DNA from: Actinostola sp. cb2023
Taxonomy: Eukaryota; Cnidaria; Anthozoa; Actiniaria; Actinostolidae
DNA length: 64,000 bases
Assembly: GCA_033675265.1 (NCBI GenBank)
Contig: JAUJYZ010000431.1
Span: 263,001-327,000, forward strand
Reading direction: 5' to 3'
Shown: positions 1 through 13,100 of the stretch, in pieces
Layout: each line of letters opens with the position of its first letter
Numbering within the stretch: the stretch's first letter is position 1
Translations under genes and position numbers: made by a program
The notes under the pieces: model-generated
What the model was told of the DNA's origin: nothing
Seen by the model: the letters and a program-made list of their open reading frames with translations, nothing else
Database searches by the model: none

Positions 1-900
1 GTGCTCAAGTCAACAAAACTCTGCTGCAGACTAAAGCACGAACATATCATAGAACAACAAATCGTCAATATGAATGCTGGAGATTTATTTCATCATTTCT
101 AATACATATTCATTACAGACATTCCATTTGATTCAGATTAAGACATTTGTAAAATTAACTTGTTTTGCTCTTGCTGGAGTCTGACTCTATAAAATTATAT
201 TAAAGCAACGAAATTAATGTATCTTAGAATTTTCTACAGTTACCTGATCTAATCTTACACCCATGATGACTTGAGTGAGATAAGAAGTGCATTTCTCTTT
301 GAAAAAAACCAAGTTGTACACATAAAAACGCTTCGAAACAGTCTCCCTTCTCGATAGAAAACAAAATGGCCAACGTGAAAGTGACGATTTGCGCGCGCAA
401 AGCATTATGGGATTTTTGACCGCTGACTCTAGAAATTGCTCGAATTCTTAAAAAAATCTGTCTTAAGTATTTTAGAGATAAAACTATAGATATAAAAATA
501 AGTCGTTTTTATTTACTTTTGCCGATCTGATAACTAAAGGGTATCAATTAAAATTACTGGCTCGTTTGGTTTCGAACGCAGCTTTGAAGTTCTGCGAGAC
601 TATACTAGAATAAAATAATTACTAATTACTGCGAACTGTTGTCAATTTCACTGAATCATGCCGTGGTCTAGCACAAATTAGCACAAATACTAATATCCCT
701 CCAAACTGTAAATGTCTACAGAACATGATCATTTATTTGTTGTTTTGGAGTTATAATATTGCAAAGGCCCTTTTATCTCTCAATCGACTGTTCAAGAGAA
801 TCGACAAACTCGCATGCACCATGAACTTTTCTCTGTCGGGCGCATATCCGGCAATGAAATCGGTGGTAAATAATTATAAACATGAACATGGCAGGCGTAA
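1..900. other. Non-coding stretch, nothing recognised
   Basis: AT-rich sequence with no reading frame I can defend, no clear inverted repeat and no RNA gene. Short open frames here have no recognisable motif. It lies immediately downstream of the 3' end of the minus-strand transposase relic that follows and may hold the rest of that transposon. Confidence 0.5.
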
Positions 901-902
901 CT

Positions 903-1825
903 TTATACATTGAAATAGCAAGTGTGTCTATAAAATCCTCTCATGTCATTTGGAGAAACACGGCTTGTGGCTTCGATGACAGCTAACTTCAAGCTGTTTC
1001 GCACCATGTCGATCAAGTTGTAGTTCAGTTCGCATTTTATTTTTCCGAATGCTGCTTCAATTGGATTTAATCCTGTTGAATATGTTGGTGTATAAAGCAG
1101 TTCAATTACTATATCAGCGAGGCAGTCCTCCAGGATTTCGCCTCCATAGTAATGGTGTGTAGAACAGTTATCCATAACTAGAATATCGCCCACCTGCAAC
1201 ACTGGCTGTCCTGTCAAAACATTAACCTCCTCGAGAGCTTGATCAAAAACCTCTAAGAACTTCATTGTATCTGTGGCTCCTTCTACGACATCAGCATATT
1301 CTATGCCATCTAGAGAACAAAGTGCATTCAAAGTAACATTAGGGGACTGGTATTCTCTTATCACTTCAACACAATGTTCTCCAATTGGAGCGTGCCCGTA
1401 CAGTCGCGTCCCAACTCCTGCCTCGTCAAAAAACTTGACTTTGCTTGGATCTTGGGCATTCAAATAGTTTCCGAACAACTGTGTATAAATAATATTGTTA
1501 TCAGTAAATATTTCCGCTGCTGTTTTAGCGAAGATTTCCTCCCAGATGGCATTCGATTCCTTATGGCACGGCTTATTATTGCAGATGTTGAATTGTTACC
1601 ATCAATATTGCCAAAGTCCTCAAGTACGTCGTAAATTTCACATAAGGATATAGATCCTTTCTCTGTGTTTAACAACTCGATCAGCTCCAAATCATATTGA
1701 GTAAGGTGTTCACCTCGGATCGGTACGGGCATTTCGGTGTATTCATCACAAAATATTTTCCAGATATTTTTTACCGTATTCGGTACGACTCCAAAATGTC
1801 GTGCAACAGTGTTATAGCCATGAAA
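903..1825 (-). pseudogene. IS630/Tc1-mariner-like DDE transposase, frameshifted
   Basis: The longer downstream piece (1478 to 903) carries the DDE signature in order: FFDEAG (first Asp), LVMDNCSTHH (second Asp) and GLNPIEAAFGKIK (third acidic residue, in the NPIE context usual for eukaryotic IS630-like enzymes). The upstream piece (1732 to about 1525, with coding-like sequence up to about 1825) holds a helix-turn-helix in the context VARHFGVVPNTVKNIW. The two lie in different frames; the shift is near 1525, where the upstream frame runs out after an RKSS motif and the catalytic frame resumes. The family cuts and pastes DNA at TA sites. I could not find convincing terminal repeats. It is a dead copy unless the shift is a sequencing error. 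Confidence 0.75.
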
Positions 1826-1829
1826 AACA

Positions 1830-2580
1830 CAAATTACTTAATTCGTATGTAATTATTTGATCAATAATAGATCGCCTAAAGTCTACACTTTATTACTTCC
1901 CTTTTCCCGGGAAGTAATTTCTTCCAAAGATATTATCCCTGAACGCCATTTTAACAGCAAAGTTCCCGCACAAAACGTAACGGTTGCTCCCTAGAAACGT
2001 CAAAAAATTCCCATGGAAACGTGTCGTTCAGACGTTCGAAAGACACCGCTGATAACAAGGTGCATATTGTGTGGAACACACCCATTCTAGGAACAATGCC
2101 CCGAAACTGCTCACTCTTTTTCCAGGTGACTTCTGCAGCTTTAGCATAAAGTGCCTGGTCAAAAAGAACAGTGATACTCTTCAGAGATAAAGCATCTTTC
2201 ATATTGACCGACTGCACCAGTACTTCATACAAAGTTGAGAGAGCTAGTAATTGCTGGTGCACCTGTTGCAATGGGACCTAACAGGTCTGCTACATCCTGC
2301 AATAGCTCCGATGGTAACCTTGTTGTCCTGATTGGCTCTGGGGAGTTTGGGAATCCCACTAACTGGCATCATGACATGTTTTGCACTTTGACTCTGCGTC
2401 ACGATCCATGCCTGGCCACCACACCTTGGTATCAAGCAAGTGAAGGTCAGTTGCCTGATTAGTAAAATTTGTTTTTTGTTACTTTAATGCTATTTTATAG
2501 CTTTATAGCTGAAACTTGGTCAACAATTGTAGTTCCGTAAATTATTAAAAAAATAAAGGGTTATTATCGCATATGATTTG
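1830..2580. other. Non-coding stretch, nothing recognised
   Basis: No supported gene. Short open frames on both strands around 1950-2460 show no family motif. It sits upstream of the transposase relic and may include that element's 5' end. Confidence 0.4.
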
Positions 2581-2956
2581 TCACGTGACGAAACACGTGA
2601 TTACAGATGTATGAAAAACATTCAACTTAAAATGGGCCGAAACTTTTTTAACGAAAATTGTGTCAATAAATTTAGTTTGTAAATGTCTTTCAAACTGGGC
2701 TTTGTATGGATGCGCATCATTTTTTGTTTTGGAGAAAATCAATAATAAATACATATTCGTTGCTGTGTCACGTGACCTGTTTTGTAATTTATCTCCATAG
2801 CAATCAATGGGGGACATCCATACAAAGCCCAGTTTGAAAGACATTTACAATTGTCATTTATTGACGCAATTTTCGTTCTCCTATAAAAGGTCTCTAATTA
2901 GCCCATTTGAAACTGAAAATTTCAGAAATTCCTGACCACGTGTTCTGTCACGTGAC
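2581..2956. repeat. Palindromic MITE-like repeat with TCACGTGAC motifs
   Basis: Two near-identical arms face each other: about 2650-2712 and about 2815-2877, both containing AAATGTCTTTCAAACTGGGC or its complement. The self-complementary string TCACGTGAC occurs at 2581, 2768 and 2948, roughly evenly spaced and flanking the arms. The layout fits a short foldback/MITE copy; no target duplication was found. Spurious reading frames cross it. Confidence 0.6.
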
Positions 2957-3328
2957 ACTATTTGCGAAATTATCCATAACAGTTTCAAGACTTCTCGGAA
3001 ATGAAGCTATTGGCAAAGTATTACTAACAAGCCTTAAATAGTCTTTCAGTTACAAAATATATATTAATTTATGCTAATTAGGCGACTGACCCAGGCCTTT
3101 TAACATGCTTGAGGTCCTGAGTCATTGCTTTGTTTTGACTAGTCCCTGATGACCCTCATGACCAAGTTATACCATCTGCTTCCTCAGCTTTGTTGGAATT
3201 ACTAGCCGTGTGCCTCTGAGAATCAACTGTCCATTAACGCATGCATAGTTCATGTCGTACAGCTTTGTACGCAGTTGGACAATTGTCCCACTTGTCAGTG
3301 ATAATACTCATTCGTAATTCGTAGTTCT
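2957..3328. other. Non-coding stretch, nothing recognised
   Basis: No gene or repeat recognised between the palindromic repeat and the gypsy relic. Confidence 0.4.
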
Positions 3329-5862
3329 TTAAATTTTCATCCTCTGCAGATATTCAATATATTGTACACTTACTGCATGAGGTGCTGCGCTGACTGCAAG
3401 AAAGCGAACATATTCTTCAGTTTTGTTTTTCTTTGCTTTTGGGTTGTATCTGAGCAGGCGAGCCAGTACGTCTGCAATATTGCTCGGTCCAGGAATGACT
3501 GTGGAGGTAAGGTTGGAGACGTAACACCCATCTTTCAATCCGTGCTGATGGTTTAGACTTTCTGGAGTAAATATGTTCCAGCGGTTTGTGATCAGTGTGA
3601 AGTTCAAATTACACTCCATACAAATATACATTGAATCTCTCACACGCCCACACTATCGCCAAAGCCTCTTTTTCAGCTTGTGAGTGGCGGCGTTCCAATT
3701 CTGTAAGGCTACTACTAGCATATTATACAGGTCTCTAGCATTAGTTCTAACTGTGATTCTTGCTGTTTTGTCAAAATATGACAATGTCTGGAAGTTTTCT
3801 AATCCCTCTTTATTGTTTCAAAAGCATCCTGTTGTCCAGGCCTCCACTCGAATGGAACATGTTTCCTGGTGAGTTTCCTAAGTGGTTCGGCTTTCGTTGC
3901 CAGGTTAGGAATAAAACGTGCACATAAGTTAACAAGGCCTAAGAAACACTTGAAGTGGTGGTTGGTGCTCTAAACTGTTTGATATCCTCGACTCTCGCTT
4001 CGGTCGGTCCAATCCATGGTAAGGATGAACCTTAACTTGGGCATGGCCAACTCACTTTACTTGTTGAGCGTCAACCCTCTCTCCTTCAGTCTTTGTATAG
4101 TGTTCTTCAGGTTGTTATTGTGATCATCTGCATCTCTACCATGGACAATTATATCACCTGCAATATTTTGGGCACCCGCACATCCCGTAATTAAGGACTT
4201 GTTGCATAATGTGCTGCTACATTTCTGGGGCAGAACTAACGCCAAACATCATTCTCTTGTACTGGAATAACCCTTTATGGATTTTCCTAGACTCTGTTAC
4301 TAGTTTAGTTTGGCAAATTCCTCATTTTAAGTCTAATTTGGTAAAGACTGTACTCCCATTGAGGTCTTGAAGAACTTTATCAATAGTTGGTATGGGTTAA
4401 CGTTCCCTAAGTGTTTGCTTGTCGCATATCGACACATAAACATATATCGCCGTTTCCTTTAGGAACTACTACTATATGACTCACCCATGGCGTCGGTCCG
4501 TGAACTTCTTGTATGATATCCATTTCAATCAGCTCATTCAATTTTGCTTCAACCTTTTCTATCATAATAAAGGGAAGTCTCCTATAGCTCTGCACTGGTT
4601 TCAGACTTGGATCTGTATGTATCTTTGCCTGGTAGTTGTTTAGTCCCAACTCCATTAAAGCATCTGGGAATTCTCTTGTAATATATACCTTGCAGCCAAG
4701 GATAGGCTTTCCAGCGGTGTCCCCAACTATAAATTTTGCTTCAGTTTCTCTTCCGTTTACAGCCAATATGCATATGAACTCTCCCGGAGTTTTCATCGGG
4801 ACTGCAGATCCATATGCATAAAGTGATCTTTCTGTTTTCTTCGATACAGGGTTTTCTTATATATCCACAATATTACACGTGGCTCCAGAATCAATCAAAA
4901 TGTTACCTACAGTGACTCCTCCGACATTCATAGAGACGATGTTCCTTTGGGAGTGATCATTTCTTAGTGCGTTTACACTAAAAGCATAATCTCCAGTATC
5001 ATGATCTTTATCTCCATTCACTCTGCTATTATTATTTTCCCACTTCCCAGCTCTTGGCCGCCGGTCTGGCTGTTCTTTAGTATACGTTCTCAAAATGACC
5101 AACTTTTTTGCACTTTCTACAAGTTGCCATTCGGGTGGGCCGTATCCTTGCTCATATGTCCCTCTCTTCCACACCGGTAACATATCAAACTTGGTTTCTT
5201 GTGTTTGCGTTTTGAGGGTGTATACCTATTATCCATAGCATTCACTTACGTGCAACAGAGTCGTGTTCAATTTTCTTGGATTGAATCACTGATGTTTCCA
5301 TCGCTCTTGCTGTGTCTTGTATTTCTTTCAGTTTGAAATTGGTTCCTTTGCCGATCAATTTTACTCTCAGCTGTGTGGAGCTACACTTGTCGATAACCTG
5401 ATCCTGTATGTTTTCCTCAATATCCCCAACATTGCAATTGCCCTATACCACTATGACGTCAAATCAAAACAATCTATTGTTTAAACGCTAAGGATCATGG
5501 TCGCTAGAGGGGGACAAAACAACAACAACACAAAGGATTTCCCAAATAAATGTATTTTACAGACGGTCTGAAAGCGATAAAAGTCACCAAACACAGTAAA
5601 TATTGTGGGAAAAGTATCGATGAATATAATATCTGGAAACTAGCCAATTTGAAATCGAGCGAACCTCAGCAGAGCAGATTTAGTTCAAAATTCTATTGTT
5701 CTTCACGATTCTGTCCCCCTCATAAATAAGCCGTTACGTCATAGTGGTATAGGGCAATTGGCAGCTTGTATACGTAATCTTGGTACAAACTGGTCTACCG
5801 TTTCGTTGCTTTCTTGTTTCATCAATCGCAATACATTCCGATTGAGATATTCGAAGGGACAT
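3329..5862 (-). mobile_element. Old Ty3/gypsy retrotransposon remnant (gag-PR-RT-RNaseH)
   Basis: Reading the minus strand from 5862 down, decayed pieces appear in the canonical order. A gag piece (ETVDQFVPRLR, about 5850-5765) is followed, after an inserted MITE, by more gag (5440-5230). An aspartic protease follows with active-site DSG (LIDSGATCNIVD, about 4900-4860). The RT palm begins with LCVDMRQAN (about 4420), and the catalytic region reads NIAGDIIVHG (about 4175) where ADD is expected, so one catalytic Asp is lost. The end of the connection/RNase H region (PGPSNIADVLARL, about 3480) closes the series. Pieces lie in several frames with stops between them, and no LTRs were found. The element is dead and old compared with the gypsy copy at 36.6-43.4 kb. 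Confidence 0.8.
5441..5754. repeat. 314-bp MITE with 19-bp TIRs and CAATTG duplication
   Basis: The ends are CCCTATACCACTATGACGT and its exact complement. The hexamer CAATTG directly flanks both sides (5435-5440 and 5755-5760), as a 6-bp target site duplication would. The insertion splits the gag part of the old gypsy relic, whose coding similarity resumes on the far side, so the MITE is the younger of the two. No coding content. The superfamily is not assigned. Confidence 0.85.
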
Positions 5863-6724
5863 TCGCCAACCGCCACCACAAAAACACCAAACGACCTCTG
5901 CCCCACAGACCACTGAACCCACAATCTCTTTACCACGACCCTGTGAAGCGCAGCTATCCCTACCACCACACCCTCCTACGAACCAAAGCACTACACACCC
6001 TTCCCCTGTATGCACACATCCTCCCCCTCCCCCCTCCATACGCCCATGATCCCTCCCCTCAACTCGCGTTCACCGCTAACCCACGCCCTCCTACACACAC
6101 ACATTGACTATATTTCACTTCGCACGCTACTCTTAGCGCGTCTAACGCCTTATCTCTTCACATACCATGCGCTATTATCACTATACACATTCCAATCCAT
6201 GTATCTGAATACCTTAGTTTACAAACGCGCTCACATCATTTATGTCAGTTTTATCCTTCCTTGTTCAATTCATATCAATTTTATTCACTTCTAGTACACT
6301 GTTACAATGTATATAGCATAACGGGTACATTACCGACCCGAACCTTTACTTATCACATTCACTCCTATAGTATTTGCAATTCCCATAATAGCCCTATCCA
6401 TTTCTCCTATTATGCCCATCAGTTTACACGTTTCTTTACCTCTTTTCTTATACAATTCCCCCCGCTTTTTATTATAATCCTACCGACATACGTCTATATA
6501 TTATGTGTCACTATCTTAAGGTCGTCGGTACGTCCTTCCATCACCATGCAGGCTTTTAACATTTACGTTTGCTGATCCCTATCGTACCACATTTCCGTTT
6601 GACCCTTGCCCCCACTTCTTGCTTTATAAACTCACAGTTTTACACTGACAAACACAGTAGCTTGAATCCCCCATAATCCCCCATTCCACCTTTTTCCCTT
6701 GAGATTTTTTTTCCCCCCTTGGAT

Positions 6725-6755
<31 letters not shown>

Positions 6756-7873
6756 TTGGATCCCTATGGAATCAACATAACTTACATTCCTCTTATTTCC
6801 CCTTTTCCATCATCCAGCTTTAATCATCCATTCAATCATCCATCCCTCCACTCCCACTATTTATCTACATACTTCCCATTTCTTTTTTCTTTACTTCTTT
6901 TCCATCATCCATTTCCCCACTTGTCACTATTAATCTACATACATTCCACTTCCCTATATCTTCTCTACTTTTCTAATATCTGCCTCTCAACCTATTCATC
7001 CGCATACACTCTACTTCTATCTTTCTTCTTTTCCTCACTATCATCCATTTCTCCACTTGTCACTATTAATCTACATACATTCCACCTATATATATCCTCT
7101 CTCCATCTTTATCATCCATTTCTCTACTTGTCACCCTACATAGCTACATACTTCCAGTTCTTCCCTCCTTTCTTTTCTTCCTTCTACTTTCCATCCTCCC
7201 ACAAATTCACACTCACCCCCAGTCCCCATATCCCAATACCACCCTCCACCATAACCAAAAAAAAACCCGAAAACATCACCCCTATCCGCTCCCCCACTCC
7301 CCCCCCCCCCCCCCCCCCCCCCCTCCCCCATCCACACAAAACACCCATACACCTTTACTACCCACCACCAACGCTGGTCCGAATACCTTGCTAAACCTAT
7401 CGATCTGGCTTAATCAGTCGATAATCAAAAATGTGCTCACTACAAGGGAAAGGCCGCATCATATTGATCCCAGCGTCCCCTATGCATACATGCCCTTCTC
7501 TCTCTCTCTCTCTTTCTCTCTCCCTATCAAACTTTTCATCTAAAACAACTCCACCGACTCAGACTCATCCTCCTAACCAGGGGCCACTATTATCTCTATC
7601 ATCCATTAGCTATCATCCATTTCTCCACTTGCCACTATTTTTCTACATACATTCCACCTATATATATCCCCTCTCCATCTCTATCATCCATTTCTCCACT
7701 TGTCACCCTACATAGCTACATACTTCCAGTTCTTCCCTCCTTTCTTTTCTTCCTTCTACGTTCCATCCTCCCAACAATTCACACTCACCCCCAGTCCCCA
7801 TATCCCAATACCACCCTCCACCAAAACCACCCCCCCTGGAAACATCACCCCTATCCCTCCTCTCCTCCACCTT

Positions 7874-7904
<31 letters not shown>

Positions 7905-8620
7905 ATCCACAAAACACCCATACACCTTTACTACCCACCACCAACGCTGGTCCGAATACCTTGCTAAACCTATCGATCTGGCTTAATCAGTCGATAATCA
8001 AAAATATCTCTCGTCCTTCTATATTTCTTCTTCTCTATCATCCATTTCTCCACTTGACACCCCAGCCTCTCCACATCCATACACTACACTTCTATCTTAT
8101 CTCTCGTCCTTCTATATTTCTTCTTCTCTATCATCCATTTCTCCACTTGACACCCCAGCCTCTCCACATCCATACACCACACTATTTCCATATTTATTTT
8201 CTTTCTATTTTCCTTTTATCAATCATCCATTCCTCCACTTGTCACCTCAGCCCCTCCACATTCATACACCACACTTCTACCTTGATATCATCCATAATTC
8301 AATATCTATATTTAACATTTATTTATTATTTTATTAAATTTTAGATTTAATTAATCATTTATATCACTTATTTTCTTTTCTTTCCTTTCTTTTTATTTCT
8401 TTTAATTTTCTAATTTCAATTTTTTATTATTATTTTTATATTATTAATTCCATTATTTTTTTAACATTTATTTATTTTTTATATTATTTATTTTTATTTT
8501 TATTTTAATTAAATTAAATTAAATTGTTTTTATTTTATTTTTTCAATTTTTATTTTTAATTTATTTTCCCCTCCACTTGTCACTCTATTTATCCACCCAC
8601 ACTCCACTTCTTTCTCCTTT
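5863..8620. repeat. Pyrimidine-rich satellite-like block with poly-C runs
   Basis: The plus strand is almost purely C/T/A. Imperfect units built on ATCCATTTCTCCACTTGTCAC recur many times. A longer unit containing TACATAGCTACATACTTCCAG is duplicated (about 7105-7430 and 7680-8005), each copy with a long C run (near 7300 and 7880). A third C run lies near 6728. A shorter direct duplication runs 8008-8090 / 8100-8170. Each long unit ends in TCCGAATACCTTG...CAGTCGATAATCAAAAAT, and a diverged copy of this tail recurs at 8708-8770. The tail of the block turns into T/A-rich sequence (8300-8570). Long open frames here are low-complexity artefacts. Confidence 0.75.
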
Positions 8621-9186
8621 CGACATCAGCCTTCAGCTTTCCGTACCAACCACCTCCCCCATCCACGAATTAACCCTCATCTGTTTCCCACTTTCCCATA
8701 TCCTATTCCTTGTGATGGTCCGAATACCTTGTTAGCTCTATCGTTCTGGAATAACCAGTCGATTACAAAAAAATGTTTGCTTACATACTTTGTACATTTC
8801 TTGTCCTGAAGATGGACGCTTAGTCCGAAAGGTCCACAATAAAAAATCAATAGGTTATAAATTTTAGCAATGACTGACATTGTTTTTCTGTACTGCTGCT
8901 GTTACTTGAAAGGACGGTTGAGCCAAAGCAACTGTTGTGCATGTAGTGTAGAATAACTTTGCTTGATGCTTCGTGACAAGACTTCGCTGAGGTTGTGTTG
9001 ATGATGGACATGTGTTATAATGAGCCAAGCTTTGCAATCATGGCTTTGCAATTCATAAACACAGTGGGAGAGTAAGATACTCTCTGGTTTCCCAGTGTAT
9101 TGTATATGAGGTGTAAACTTGGTAATCATTGTGTTATAATGCTATTCAAGTCTTAAGATTATTGTTTTATTAAATTAACTTTTCAG
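8621..9186. other. Repeat tail, then unassigned sequence and possible intron
   Basis: 8700-8870 holds another copy of the block's terminal sequence followed by GAAGATGGACGCTTAGTCCG, a type of tail often seen at ends of dispersed repeats in invertebrates. 8880-9186 has no supported gene; it is probably intron upstream of the exon at 9187. Confidence 0.35.
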
Positions 9187-9982
9187 CTGCCTTCACAATC
9201 TATCTGAGGTCTTTGAAAGATTACAAATCAAGGAAGCCTAACAACGAGGGCATTGATCACAGAACCGTCTGCCGGAGGCAAGGGCGCTTAAGAGAAGTAA
9301 GTATTTTCGACTGTTTCATGTTGAAAATGAAATTGTTTGTCATTCAAACATATTTTATTGTTCCAGCCCCACAAGATGTCTGGGGTGAGAACCCTCAGTC
9401 AGGAACAATAGTTATTCAAATTGGCCGCCATATTTCTAGTCGGTGTATATCATGTCAAAATGACACATACTTGATGCATGTTAGTCAGCATCTGCTGTTC
9501 CCTCACTATGAGGGGAGACCATTTTCCTACCTTCCAATTTGCTTTTCATTAGAGATAACAATGTTACAATTTTATTAATTATCTTATAGAAAGTGGCTCA
9601 CAGAATTTGGGCTCTGGAAAGAATGCAGTGTAGTGAGGAAACAAGAGAGGCAATCAAGGAAGTACAGACGAACGAGTATGCAAGCTCTGATGAGAGCGAA
9701 GCTGAAAAAAGAAAGGACGGGTCCAAAAAGAAACGTTTCTTTGTGAAAAGACTAAAATGGGAGAGTGAGAAACTGACGGGCGTCAAGCAGAAGCTTGACA
9801 AAGTCTACAGGATCGACAGTCGGGCAACGATCTCTGTAAAGAGATATCCTTACCCAGACCCGTCAACAAGACTAGCTCCTAATAGTCCACCTTTGTGGGC
9901 TATCAAACAACAGCCGATTGCAACAAGCACCCCAGGTCCACAAAGAGCTGCTGGGGCATCACGTAAAGCTCTATTTAAGTAA
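9187..9982 (+). CDS. Unrecognised gene, two 3' exons
   Basis: Exon 9187-9296 is preceded by a TTTTCAG acceptor and ends at GTAAGT. Exon 9590-9982 follows a TTATAG acceptor and ends in TAA. They join in one frame (LRE to KVAHRIW). The product is basic and hydrophilic: an R/K-rich stretch, an acidic cluster (SSDESEAEK, about residues 60-70 of the visible part), KKKRFFVKRLKWESEKL, and a proline-rich C-terminus. The overall look (acidic patch, then a W-containing basic segment) resembles uncharacterised proteins that are multicopy in cnidarian and fish genomes, but I cannot name a family. Upstream exons are not identified and probably lie before 9187, possibly lost in the satellite block. No stop interrupts the two exons. 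Confidence 0.45.
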
Positions 9983-10107
9983 TTATATTTATTTTCCATT
10001 TTGACTTTATGTAAAATTAATACCTAGTTGCAATACAGTATTATTTTTGGCATGTATTGCTTTTTAAATTAATTAAGAGATCATATTTACAAATATGAGA
10101 TAAAACT

Positions 10108-13100
10108 AAAATTTACTGGCAAGGGGGGTATCTCCGATTTTCTTTTAATTCCGCACAGTGTTAGCCTATTATATATCTAAATTCGCTGTGTAGTTAGTTT
10201 CGAAAAATATTTTTTAATTTTCGAGAAATTCGTCATAAACGAAGTCCTCTTGAAATCGACTCGAAACACGTCAGAATTAGAGACACATTTAACGAGCTCG
10301 GAAATAAGGAAAATAACAGTACTGCTCTTAAAAACCATACGACCTTCTTTCTCACTGTCTAAATACTAGATTGCGTGATTTTGAGGTGAATTGCGTTATG
10401 TTTCATGAGCGAATTATTTTTTTTGGCGAGGCATACATTTTAACTCGCCGAAAGTATCTATTCAACAAAGCTAATTTTCACCAGGCGATAAACCTTCAAA
10501 TCTTTCTGGCCTGCGCTTGTGAACTCTATGGATGATCATCTTTTCATATATGTAAACATTTCCTTGGGCAAATAATGTAGCGATTAGCTATAGCTGCCGA
10601 AAGTTGGTGAAAATGTGTTATTTACTTGACCTTTACAGGTCAATCTCTCATAGCAAGTGTAGTATGAAAATACCTATCTGATCTTCAATCACTAGTTTTG
10701 GCGAATAAAATACACCAAAATCAAATCACTATGAAGCTCTTACCTCAATGATACGGATATGGACTTGAGAAACGTCAGTTTTATTGTAATCCCATGGTCT
10801 TCCTTTTCGACTGTCTATTTATAACTTTCGATGAATGTTCAAAGCGTCGAGGCAACCGGGTTTAACGTCAAAGTTTGACCCAATTTTTAGCGTACTTCCC
10901 TCTTGGTTAGATTCTTACTTGTAACATTCATTGTATCCTCTGATATGATGCTTGATAACAATCGATGGAATACGAATATTCTGGTTATGATTTGCAGTTG
11001 AGGACTGCACTGAATCTTTTCAACCACCGCTTGTTTACTCACGTGACCACATATGACACTCAGGGGGTATAGGAAGGGAGCTGGATAGTAGCTGACAAGT
11101 GAAAATAATGTATACGAAGCCTTCAATTCATTTCTTCGAGGTCAATTACTTTCATTAGTCGTATTTAACCACAGTTGATATTTTTCATAAAAGTTTTAAA
11201 TTTTCTTGCCCGTGAAAAAAATTACATGGGCTTCCTGTGGTCTGGCGCTGCAGACTTATTTTCGTACCTAATATTTATTTTATAAAGGTATTCATAAATG
11301 TATAAAGCTTACAAATACAAATTACACTATCATATCAGTAGGTATGACTAAGATTTGCAAATAAATGCATTTCATTGTAATAGGATTAAAACACGCACCA
11401 AGTGTCGAGTATCACTCCTGGCATACTATTTTTAAACAGATAGAAGGCGAAGTCAACTATCAGAGGCGATAGAAGGCGAGAGTGAGCCTTCTATCTGTTT
11501 TAGAATACCACAACTGACTATCTATAAAACATATTTCCGCTTACGGGAGGTGTCCGCTTACGGGATGTGTCCGCTTACGGGAGGTGTCCATTAACATTAA
11601 TATTTTAATAATGACCATTCTTATATAGCGCATTTCACATTCGTCCCAATGCGCTTTTACGGGATGTGTCCGCTTACGGGATGTGTCCGCTTACGGGAGG
11701 TGTACGCTTACGGGAGGTGTCCGCTTACGGGATGTGTCCGCTTACGGGAGGTGTCCGCTTACGGGAGGTGTCCGCTTACGGGAGGTGTCCGCTTACGGGA
11801 GGTGTCCGCTTACGGGAGGTGTCCGCTTACGAGAGGTGTCCGCTTACGGGAGGTGCCTGCTTACGGGAGGTGTCCGCTTACGGGAGGTGTCCGCTTACGG
11901 GAGGTGTCCGCTTACGGGAGGTGTCCGCTTACGGGAGGTGTCCGCTTACGGGAGGTGTCCGCTTACGGGAGGTGCCTGCTTACGGGAGGTGCCTGCTTAC
12001 GGGAGGTGTCCGCTTACGGGAGGTGTCCGCTTACGGGAGGTGTCCGCTTACGGGAGGTGTCCGCTTACGGGAGGTGTCCGCTTACGGGAGGTGTCCGCTT
12101 ACGGGAGGTGTCCGCTTACGGGAGGTGTCCGCTTACGGGAGGTGTCCACTTGCGGGAGGTTCAAAGTATGATTGTAAAATAAACTAACCACCAAAGTTAG
12201 TTTGCTCATGTGATCACTTATTGACTGATCTGACATTTGTTTTGGACTCTCCTCTATAAATGTCTTTAGTAATTCTCTGCACTTTCTGCCAATACCTGCG
12301 GGAATGGGAAAATACATATTTTTTAATCATCCCGTAAATAACAACTGAAGCTGCATGTCATAGAACGCACCTGAACCTACTCAGTGGTACAAACAAACCA
12401 GTACGATGTAATATGATCCAAGATTCTTCCTTTCCCAGTCCTCGATCACCCTTTGGCCAGGTGCTTGCCTTGCTTTTGTCATGACCAGAAATGGTTTGGG
12501 GAACTCTACACCTTGTGCTGGATCATCGCGTCCATCCTATTCCAAGTGAAGCTCGATGATACGGACATATTGTCATGGAATTTAGATGAGCTGGCTCGGT
12601 GAATAAAAATGTCCGACAAAGAATGAGATCGATTTCATTTTGTGGACCTGAAAAGGTCAGAGTAGACTTATGCCTGGAAATATCCTTCGTGCAGGAAAGT
12701 AAAGGTATTATCTGAGTTTGTCGCTTTTTGTCTTTTGGATCGAAACTACACTGACGGCCACCAACAAGAGATTTGAACGAACAGCAAGCTTCCACTTTTT
12801 AAACTCTGGTAATGAACTGATTTTAAATGTTTTTATTGTAAGGTGACCAAAACACCCCAGGTAGGTGTGGACGGGAGTTATGTATCATTTTTCCAGCTCC
12901 ATTTTTTCAGAAGTAAAAAAGAAATTGTTTTAAATTATATAGTCTTCGACTTTTACTCTTTTTGTTAGGTGTCTATCTATCTATCTATCTTACTTTTCTT
13001 CAATTTAAATATATGATATCAATCTGATAAATTTCCCTAACTTAAAATTTCAAGGAAGCCTTCTCGCTCTGTCAATCATCCCTATTGCAGTAATTTGCAT

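Noticed and set aside
2235..2462. 75-codon plus-strand frame
   Set aside because: No motif and overlaps an equally long minus-strand frame; no splice or promoter support.
6010..8344. Long plus-strand frames rich in Pro, Ser, His and Leu, and Gly-rich minus-strand frames
   Set aside because: Pyrimidine-rich satellite DNA with poly-C gives open frames by composition alone.
11537..12163. Possible CRISPR array
   Set aside because: Units are contiguous with no unique spacers, in a eukaryotic setting with no cas genes.
11649..12187. Three overlapping plus-strand open frames of 160-177 codons
   Set aside because: They arise from a 17-bp minisatellite whose period is not a multiple of three; all three frames are open and encode the same repeat, so none is a gene.
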